NCBI GenBank assembly: GCA_021201825.1
Contig: JAJQED010000020.1
Span: forward strand, 43,044 to 107,043
Source: Alistipes sp.
Lineage (GTDB): Bacteria; Bacteroidota; Bacteroidia; Bacteroidales; Rikenellaceae
Reading direction: 5' to 3'
DNA: 64,000 bases
Shown here: one piece after another, positions 57,399 through 64,000 of the stretch
Position numbering within the stretch: position 1 is the first letter of the stretch
Layout of the letters: every line of letters starts with the position of its first letter
Position numbers and translations under genes: made by a program
The notes under the pieces: model-generated
What the model was told of the DNA's origin: nothing
Databases searched by the model: none
What the model saw: only the letters and a program-made list of their open reading frames with translations

Positions 57399-60300
57399 GG
57401 AAAATATGGTCTGGGTAGGTTATGTTTTATTGTTTTGATGGTGTTTGCCGGGGTGTCGTGTGTTAAGGAGCAGGGGCTGGACGGCAGTGATGAGGAGGGT
57501 CTTCCGGTGAGGATCACTATCGAGAACGGTCAGCAGTCCGGGGCCAGTCCGACGGCCGGGGCGACCCATGCCGGGAGTGATATAGATTCACGGGTTGAGT
57601 CTATCAGGGTGCTGGGTTACCGGGTTTCTAACGGTACTTTGGCTTTTAACCAGAAGATTACGGTGTCTAATCCCGACGACGGGTATGCCCAGGGGACTAT
57701 TCAGGTACTTACGGGCAGTTTCGATTTTGTTTTCATTGCCAACGAGGGGGCGGATGCGAGTTTGCCGCCGATGTTGGACGACGATAATTATGTGGGTACG
57801 TTCAGTAAGTTGTGCGAGTTGTCGTTCGACGGTGCTTCTTTCCTCGAAACCAAGGCTATCCCGATGGTCAGTATGGTGGAGGGGGTACGGGTGCTGGGCG
57901 AGAACACGGTGCAGGTGGACGGATATATCTATTCCGATATATGGAACGTGGGCATCGACCGGTTGGCTATACGTTTAGAGCTGGAGTTGGAGATGCCGGA
58001 CGATTTTGCCACGGCGGCTGAACTCTCTTTCGGGAATGTGCCCGACAGGGTTTACCTTATACAGGACGAGAACATAGCCACGGTAAACGACGTGACCCGT
58101 ACGTTCACTCCCGATAGCAAGCAGAGCGACATGGCGGGGACGACCACGATGAAATGGGAGAGGATAATACTGCCCGAGAGCTGGTTTGTGGACGCAGGTA
58201 AAGAGGAGAACGGGGTAGAGGTACGCCTGACAAACTCAGGCGACACAAAAAAGGCGACCCTCGGGGTGGATCCCGGCACGGACTACACTATGCCGCGCAA
58301 TACCTATTTCGGGATCACCGGGACGGTCAGCACCGTAACCAAGGAGGAGATAGACATAACGGTGGATGCAAAGGACTGGGATTTGATCTATGCGGACACT
58401 ACCGGTATACGGTCGCTCAATGTTTCGGCCGTCAAGGCGTCGGTCAACGAGCACAATATGGCCCGTATCTTCTTCTGGTCCGACACGGAGGATGTGTATT
58501 TAGACGAGCTTACAAGCGACGGGGACCCTGTGGTCGATCTTTTCTACGGGTTGACGGGCAGCGATGTGTCGAACTTCCATTATACGTGGGATGCTTCTGC
58601 AGGGGAGGGCACGGGTTATTTCGATGTGGTGGCCGACCGGAACCTGACGGGCAGCGGCTATAACGGCATCCACGGGCTGCTTCTCACCACCGGCGACGGA
58701 CTGCTCAAACGGGAGATCCAGGTAGAACTTACCGTGCCGTCGACTGGTTTTGCATCTGAATCTTACGTGGGCGCTTTCTGGCGCCACGACCAGCGTGGTG
58801 AAAGACTCATAGCGCTGAACAATACCGGCACATGGACGGCCAAGGTAGTTTCGGGTACGGATTGGATTGAACTTGAGGCTTCCAAGACCCTCGATGCTAA
58901 CGTTTGGGCCGGCGGCGAACCGGAGGATGCGGAAAAATACCCTGTGAATACGGGCCTTACCGAGGTGTCGGGAAGCGGGTTGGTCTTCCTGCGCATTGGG
59001 CTTACGGAATACAATTATACCGGTAGTAACCGATACGGATTGGTTACGGTGACAACGTCGGACGGCGACAAGAACATTTACATACGTCAGGGGGAAGACG
59101 CGGATTATCTTATGGCTCCCACAGACGCTGCCACAACATGGTCGGGCGACCGGTCTTTAGCGGCCAAATTTTCTCCATATAACCTGACGGCGCCGCAGTT
59201 CAAGAGCGGGTCGACCACTGATTATGTTCAGTTGGATGCGCAGAGCGCAACTGCGGGCGGCGGTGTATTTACGGACTATCCGTCACAGGCGGGAGCGCTT
59301 TTCCAATGGGCCAGCGATGTCAACCCGCGCTACGCCTATCATCCGACAGCCACCCCTACGGTATGGGATGCGACATCCGCATCACAATACTGGTCGGCCA
59401 TCGGGTCGGCCAACGAGACCTGCCCGCCGGGATACCGGCGCCCGACCGACGGCAGTATCTCGACCGATACGGGACATAATATAGAAGACAGCGAATTCCG
59501 CCAATCTTTATGGTTAAATCCGCAGACACAAACAGAACCTAACATTGATAACGTTATATGGGGATATTATGCCGACGGTTTTTTCGACCGCAGGCAGATA
59601 GTTTCAGCATCATATGGGTACGCGGTTAGCCGGGATGGGGGAGACTCCCGGGTGGGGTACACGGGAATGCTGTTCTATAATCCCGACTCAAAAGCATCCC
59701 TGTTTTTCCCGGCTTTGGGATACCGAACTGTGAGCGGAAATTTGAATGCCGATGGAATGATGGGTTACTACTGGACGGCTTCGAGTAAGTTTGATAATGG
59801 CATATTTAACGGTAGTCTCCTTTCGTTTTCTTATATGGCTGTGAATGGGATAGTAGTGGTTTTTACAGTTGGACCGAATACCGATCAAATCATGGTTGGC
59901 GGGGGGATACGATGTGTTTACGATCCGCAGGACGAGATCGACCTGGTGGACCCGTACGTTTGGGTTATAGACGATACACTGGAGGAACGGATACTGGCCG
60001 AATCCGACGCTTTATCGGACGGTGTAACAGGAAACGAACAAATGAGCTGGGCAGAAGCTATGGGAATTAATACGACATACAATTCGAATAGTTTCTACCT
60101 CTCGGGATATTCAAATGGACATTTGACTCTGGCTTATGGCGATTATGCGAATAAGGGGTACAATTATAACGTTGTCGGGCACACGGATGCGGGTACGGGA
60201 TGCGCCGCTTATTGGGAGGGTGACGAGAACGACGCGGTGACCGGTAAAGGCAAGTGGTTCGTGCCTACATACGAGGAGCTTCGTTTGGCTTATGAACATC

Positions 60301-60515
60301 TGGAATATTTACAGGGCCCGGACGAAAGTGTAGATGCGACAGAGGGCTATTGGTGTTCCGTGGAATCTGATTACTATATCAGTTTTGCCAGTTTGGTCGT
60401 AACGGTTGATAGCCGCAATATAGGGAACAAGACCTCAACTTCGCGGACGACCCATACCCGCTGCGTGCGTTACCCGACCGCCGAAGAACTGGAGGTACAT
60501 AACCTACTGAAATAA
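57345..60515 (+). CDS. Fimbrial tip-like lipoprotein 1 with FISUMP-like and BACON-like modules
   Basis: About 1056 residues from the ATG at 57345. The frame stays open to the ATG at 57177, but that extra stretch is a palindromic repeat cluster. Signal LCFIVLMVFAGVSC is a lipobox. The next ~350 residues are fimbrillin-like (ITIENGQQS...RVLGYRVSNGTL). The middle holds BACON-like strands (GTWTAKVVSGTDWIELEAS...IYIRQGEDADYLM), and the C-terminal part has FISUMP/lectin-like signatures (ETCPPGYRRPTDG, YYADGFFDRR, KGKWFVPTYEELRLAYEHLEYL, THTRCVRYP). It is paralogous to the next gene over its C-terminal modules. It probably sits at the fimbrial tip and binds a ligand; partner unknown. The true start is uncertain. 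Confidence 0.72.
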   Translation: MRYAVSPEVLWFFLSRKNGKYGLGRLCFIVLMVFAGVSCVKEQGLDGSDEEGLPVRITIENGQQSGASPTAGATHAGSDIDSRVESIRVLGYRVSNGTLAFNQKITVSNPDDGYAQGTIQVLTGSFDFVFIANEGADASLPPMLDDDNYVGTFSKLCELSFDGASFLETKAIPMVSMVEGVRVLGENTVQVDGYIYSDIWNVGIDRLAIRLELELEMPDDFATAAELSFGNVPDRVYLIQDENIATVNDVTRTFTPDSKQSDMAGTTTMKWERIILPESWFVDAGKEENGVEVRLTNSGDTKKATLGVDPGTDYTMPRNTYFGITGTVSTVTKEEIDITVDAKDWDLIYADTTGIRSLNVSAVKASVNEHNMARIFFWSDTEDVYLDELTSDGDPVVDLFYGLTGSDVSNFHYTWDASAGEGTGYFDVVADRNLTGSGYNGIHGLLLTTGDGLLKREIQVELTVPSTGFASESYVGAFWRHDQRGERLIALNNTGTWTAKVVSGTDWIELEASKTLDANVWAGGEPEDAEKYPVNTGLTEVSGSGLVFLRIGLTEYNYTGSNRYGLVTVTTSDGDKNIYIRQGEDADYLMAPTDAATTWSGDRSLAAKFSPYNLTAPQFKSGSTTDYVQLDAQSATAGGGVFTDYPSQAGALFQWASDVNPRYAYHPTATPTVWDATSASQYWSAIGSANETCPPGYRRPTDGSISTDTGHNIEDSEFRQSLWLNPQTQTEPNIDNVIWGYYADGFFDRRQIVSASYGYAVSRDGGDSRVGYTGMLFYNPDSKASLFFPALGYRTVSGNLNADGMMGYYWTASSKFDNGIFNGSLLSFSYMAVNGIVVVFTVGPNTDQIMVGGGIRCVYDPQDEIDLVDPYVWVIDDTLEERILAESDALSDGVTGNEQMSWAEAMGINTTYNSNSFYLSGYSNGHLTLAYGDYANKGYNYNVVGHTDAGTGCAAYWEGDENDAVTGKGKWFVPTYEELRLAYEHLEYLQGPDESVDATEGYWCSVESDYYISFASLVVTVDSRNIGNKTSTSRTTHTRCVRYPTAEELEVHNLLK

Positions 60516-60545
60516 CGTATGGTTATATTAAAAAATAGAGGAAAA

Positions 60546-60581
60546 GAGATTGCTTCGGGCTTTCAGCCCTCGCAATGACGA
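60546..60581. repeat. REP-like palindrome between the two tip genes
   Basis: Same element as at 39330-39360: AGATTGCTTCGGGCTTTC followed by AGCCCTCGCAATGACG. It lies in the 118-bp gap inside the fimbrial operon. Confidence 0.7.
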
Positions 60582-60633
60582 GATAAGATTCGGATGACGA
60601 AGCTAAAAAAGCGATATAAAAGCGAAAATATAT

Positions 60634-63576
60634 ATGTTACCAAGAATTATACCGACGGTTTATGCGGTAGGCCTCATCGCGCTGGCGGCCGTATCCTGCA
60701 TAAAGGACGATACGGTCAACCCGGACCCGGGTGACGGCAAGGTGATCATTAACCTCTACACCAACGCCTCGGCCGCATCCAACCCCGTAACCCGTACGGA
60801 CGAGGACGGGATAGACCCGCCCATCGTGCTGGTCTTTACCGGTAACGACGGCACAGCGCTGTTCTCGGAAGCGGCCCAGGCCGTGGGTACGGGCAGTACT
60901 ACCACGGTCTCGCTCACCGCTACCACGTCGGAAAGCATCTTTGTGGTTCTGGCGAATTCACCGGATTATTACGGAAGCGGCAGTGTCCTCACGGCCTCGA
61001 GCCTTACCGCCCTGCTCAATAATAAATACCTCTCTGACCTCGAAGATGTGCTGCGGACGGTGGACTATATCGGCCCCGTTAGCACCAGGCCGTACACCGG
61101 AGTGCAGGACAAACTCCCCATGTCGGGATTGTCCACCCCGGTCAGCCAGATCGACGAATATACCCAGATCGTGAACGCCACGGGCAAAATGGAGCTGGCC
61201 CGGGCGGTTGCCAAAGCCTATGTCGAGGTCGATCCCGACGTGTCGGGTTTTACCCTCGAGGGTATAGGGGCCATAAACGTGGCCTCGAACGGGGCGCTGT
61301 ACAGTTACTCCGGCGCTTTCGGCACCTATTCAACCGTGGACTACCTGAGCAGCGCTAACCGCGCTACGGCCGACGTGATCGCCCCCTCGGCCGACGGGGT
61401 GACTACGGCCGACGTGCCGTTGTACCTGTATGAAACCGCCGTGGGCGACGGTCCGGCGATGATAATAAAGGGTTCTTACCACACGGTGAGCTATTACTAT
61501 AAACTCGGCTTCACGGTTAACGATACGGCTATCCCCGTTCAGCGAAACAAGAACTATGTCTTCCGGATAACTTCGGCGATGCCGGGATATTCCACGGTGG
61601 AAGAAGCGGCCAACGCCCCGGCATCGAACCTGAATTTCGAGATTGAGGTTACGGACGCCACGGGCCACGACATAATAAGCAACGGACAGTATTACCTCGC
61701 GGTATCCAATTCGACCGTACTTGTCTACGGGAATATGACCGAGCTGACCGATGCTATCGTGGTGACAACAGATGCCACGGCGGCCATGGGTGTCGAAAAA
61801 GGGAGCATTGCCCATACCCCGGGCCTTTCGGTGGACAAAACCGAGATCGAATATGACGGTTACACCGCCGTAAAGGTAACCATGGACGAGGCGTCTACCT
61901 CCGAGACAGTCACCCTTACGGTCGGTAACCTTATTCAGACCGTTAGCTTTATCCGTTATCCGTTTTATAGTTTCCCCGGATTTGGAACGCTGCCCGCGGA
62001 TGATTATGTCAACCTCGAAATGGTTTCAGGCGGAGGGGAGTGGTTCCAGATGATGGACGGGGAATACAACCGGTTTACGGTGAGTGAAATTACTTTCCGG
62101 CAGGGCCAACAACTCTATATCACTGCCGATCCCTGGTATACGGAAGACAATACACGCGATGCGGTATTTTATACGGCCCGCGCAGGTAGCGGCGGACGGA
62201 CGAAAGTCTTCGTACGTCAGCAGGGCCGTTACATAGATTTACATACCACGAAGCATACCGTGCCTGAAAACGGCTATGTGGGTGCTTTTTGGAGAGCCGA
62301 CCAAACCGGTGAACGACTGATCCGGATTCCCTATACGGACGATATCGTGGGCGACTGGACTGCAACGGTTGTAGACGGTGAGGATTGGATCAAGCTCGAT
62401 ATGGAGCAATCGACCGACTCGGGAGTTACATGGGGAGATACGGAGGACCCCAAAGATATGTCGCTGTACGACGCCGAACACCAGGTAGTCCGGGGTTCCA
62501 CGTCGGTAGGAGGTACCGTCCAAGACCAGAATGATATGATATACTTCCGCATAGGATTGGACGGTACCATATCACCGGACGGTCCGCCCCGGTACGGGGT
62601 GATCCTGATCAATATCGAGCGGACGAATGAAACCGTTTTATGGCGGATCTTCGTCCGGCAGGGTGAACAGGACGATTACCTTATGCGTCCGGACGACCTG
62701 ACTCCCGCCGGAGAAAGTTACGGCACTCCCAACAGGCCGTACGCGGTTAAACTTTCCGCATTCAATATCACCGCGCCCGAATATGCTTCGGATCCCGATT
62801 ATTTCACCACTCGCAATTATAACGGCACTACCGCCACCCAACATCCGCAGATCGTTGTCAGGGGAGGGGTATTTACCCAGTATCCGACCCAGGCCGGAGC
62901 ATTTTTTTCATGGGGGAACTCTGCAACGGCATATTACCGAAGAGCATGGCACCCATCCATACCTACATCCTCACAGATCTCGAGTTTTCCAACAACCTAT
63001 GCATCCGGTTATTGGCCCGCCCTGGAAAGCACGCATGAAACCTGCCCCGAGGGATACCGCCGGCCCATGGACCATGTCGATTTGACAACGAATATTTCAA
63101 TTGTAGATCCTGCAGATTCGGAACTGCGGCAATCATTGTTTTATAACCCTCCGGCAAATAATTCGGTTTTATCGGGACCGAAGACGATCTTCGGGGGCTA
63201 TTATGCCGACGGTTTCTTCGACCGCCGGGCCGTCCATAACGAAGGGTCGACAGCAAGCTATGTGTCCAATAATTCGGTAGAGCCTACCAACGCCAATGTA
63301 GCTTATCGCGGAGTCGTCTTATATAACCCGTTAAACAACGCGTCGATCTTTTTCCCGTTTGCAGGCAGCAGGGATACTAACGGACGTCTAACAGCGGGAA
63401 CGCAAGGCTTTTATCATACGGCCACAACACCCACTAACAGTTATCAATTTTGGTATTTAAGTCTTTCTAATCAAAATATGGGAGGAAGTTCGAACGATAG
63501 TAACAGGGGGCAGGCTCAGTTTAGTACGGGTTACCGCTATAATGCTTATGCCATTCGGTGTGTGGTTGATGAATAA
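60634..63576 (+). CDS. Fimbrial tip-like lipoprotein 2 with FISUMP-like and BACON-like modules
   Basis: A 980-residue lipoprotein with the signal MLPRIIPTVYAVGLIALAAVSC (lipobox AVSC). Residues ~30-330 are fimbrillin-like (KVIINLYTNASAASNPVTRTDE...). BACON-like repeats follow (FVRQQGRYIDLHTTKHTVPENGYVGAFWRADQTGERLIRI, IFVRQGEQDDYLMRP). The C-terminal ~300 residues share GVFTQYPTQAGAFFSWG, ETCPEGYRRPMD, ADSELRQSLFYNPP and GGYYADGFFDRR with the preceding gene, so both tips probably bind through related modules. The final residues are IRCVVDE. It is followed by a terminator and is the last gene of the operon. Confidence 0.75.
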   Translation: MLPRIIPTVYAVGLIALAAVSCIKDDTVNPDPGDGKVIINLYTNASAASNPVTRTDEDGIDPPIVLVFTGNDGTALFSEAAQAVGTGSTTTVSLTATTSESIFVVLANSPDYYGSGSVLTASSLTALLNNKYLSDLEDVLRTVDYIGPVSTRPYTGVQDKLPMSGLSTPVSQIDEYTQIVNATGKMELARAVAKAYVEVDPDVSGFTLEGIGAINVASNGALYSYSGAFGTYSTVDYLSSANRATADVIAPSADGVTTADVPLYLYETAVGDGPAMIIKGSYHTVSYYYKLGFTVNDTAIPVQRNKNYVFRITSAMPGYSTVEEAANAPASNLNFEIEVTDATGHDIISNGQYYLAVSNSTVLVYGNMTELTDAIVVTTDATAAMGVEKGSIAHTPGLSVDKTEIEYDGYTAVKVTMDEASTSETVTLTVGNLIQTVSFIRYPFYSFPGFGTLPADDYVNLEMVSGGGEWFQMMDGEYNRFTVSEITFRQGQQLYITADPWYTEDNTRDAVFYTARAGSGGRTKVFVRQQGRYIDLHTTKHTVPENGYVGAFWRADQTGERLIRIPYTDDIVGDWTATVVDGEDWIKLDMEQSTDSGVTWGDTEDPKDMSLYDAEHQVVRGSTSVGGTVQDQNDMIYFRIGLDGTISPDGPPRYGVILINIERTNETVLWRIFVRQGEQDDYLMRPDDLTPAGESYGTPNRPYAVKLSAFNITAPEYASDPDYFTTRNYNGTTATQHPQIVVRGGVFTQYPTQAGAFFSWGNSATAYYRRAWHPSIPTSSQISSFPTTYASGYWPALESTHETCPEGYRRPMDHVDLTTNISIVDPADSELRQSLFYNPPANNSVLSGPKTIFGGYYADGFFDRRAVHNEGSTASYVSNNSVEPTNANVAYRGVVLYNPLNNASIFFPFAGSRDTNGRLTAGTQGFYHTATTPTNSYQFWYLSLSNQNMGGSSNDSNRGQAQFSTGYRYNAYAIRCVVDE

Positions 63577-64000
63577 TGATCGGCCCTGCCGGCGGGCAGG
63601 AAGAGATATTATTGGGTTTTATAATATAATAGTCCCCCGAACAAGGTGCTGGGGTAGTTGCCCGGGGGAGGCATTGAATATTATATTCAATTATTAGATC
63701 TTCAAACTAAAAATGATGCGATAAAGGGATACCGCGAGGTATCCCTTTATTTATGTCAGGCCGGGTGTATTTGCTCCTTATTGTAAGATTTGTTGCCGTG
63801 GCGGCTCCGGCAGGTCTTTGCGGTCCGGGCAACGGTTGGTCCGATGGTTTCTTTTTTCCCGGACCGGTTATCGGTACCCGGCAATTCCGGAGCGTTTACT
63901 TGACCCGGGTTCCCCTTTCCCGGTTTTCCCGGCTCACCGGTCGCCGTGTCCATATCCAGGGTTCATACCGGGTAAGGGCGTTTTAGGGTTCAGACCCCGT
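63577..64000. other. 424-bp gap after the fimbrial operon
   Basis: Contains a small palindrome near 63672-63691 (ATTGAATA...TATTCAAT) and the terminator at 63721-63750. No gene is convincing: short frames at 63753-63986 (plus) and 63756-63953 (minus) have no recognisable features. Confidence 0.5.
63721..63750. terminator. Terminator of the fimbrial operon
   Basis: Perfect 13-bp stem (63721-63733 and 63738-63750) with loop GCGA, about 145 nt after the last fimbrial stop. T-runs are short on the plus strand; on the minus strand it is followed by ATTTTT after a few bases. Confidence 0.65.

Noticed and set aside
63756..63953. Minus-strand 65-residue frame at the right edge
   Set aside because: An in-frame stop lies just upstream of its ATG, so it is not the end of a longer gene, and it has no recognisable features.

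Overview
This 64 kb window is chromosomal DNA from a Bacteroidota bacterium, most likely order Bacteroidales and, by inference, an Alistipes-like member of the Rikenellaceae. The evidence is the unusual promoter type ahead of many genes (a -7 box TAnnTTTG, sometimes with a TTG or TTTG -33 box), the fused glycogen synthase/alpha-glucan phosphorylase, the 1132-residue IleRS, the DksA-like protein that lacks two zinc cysteines, and a Mfa-type fimbrial locus. The DNA looks GC-rich by eye, with AT-rich islands around the recombinase.

Layout. 0-6.1 kb (minus strand): start of a periplasmic binding lipoprotein, a putative porin, pssA and leuS. 6.9-26.5 kb (plus): one long str/S10/spc/alpha ribosomal cluster (rpsL, rpsG, fusA, rpsJ to rplQ) with secY, map, infA, rpmJ and rpoA, closed by a 20-bp terminator stem. 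Oddities here are a palindrome between rpsJ and rplC, a 533-bp gap with its own promoter before rpsH, and long low-complexity tails on L30 and L17. 26.6-39.2 kb: dksA-like and ileS (minus), gcvT, nhaD and rnhA (plus), gtrA-like and uvrB (minus), an apparent small non-coding RNA gene, and dnaG. 39.2-44.7 kb: a patatin/beta-barrel protein, two tandem one-helix membrane proteins and smpB, flanked by two inverted copies of a ~317-bp dispersed repeat and several short REP-like palindromes. 44.7-51.8 kb: a PpiD-like foldase, dCMP deaminase and the glycogen synthase/phosphorylase fusion.

52.2-63.6 kb is the most interesting part: a tyrosine recombinase, a ~306-bp segment bounded by 24-bp inverted repeats (23/24 matching), a small possible winged-helix protein, then a fimbrial operon (Mfa1-like major subunit, attenuator hairpin, FimB/Mfa2-like anchor, two large adhesin-like tip lipoproteins with paralogous C-terminal modules). 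The segment starts 6 nt after the recombinase stop codon. It holds a near-perfect Bacteroidota promoter and a 15-bp terminator stem. As drawn, the promoter points away from the fimbrial genes, antisense to the recombinase. Inversion would aim it at them. I read this as a self-contained phase switch caught in the OFF state.

All names and functions come from reading the sequence and general family knowledge. No database search or folding program was run.
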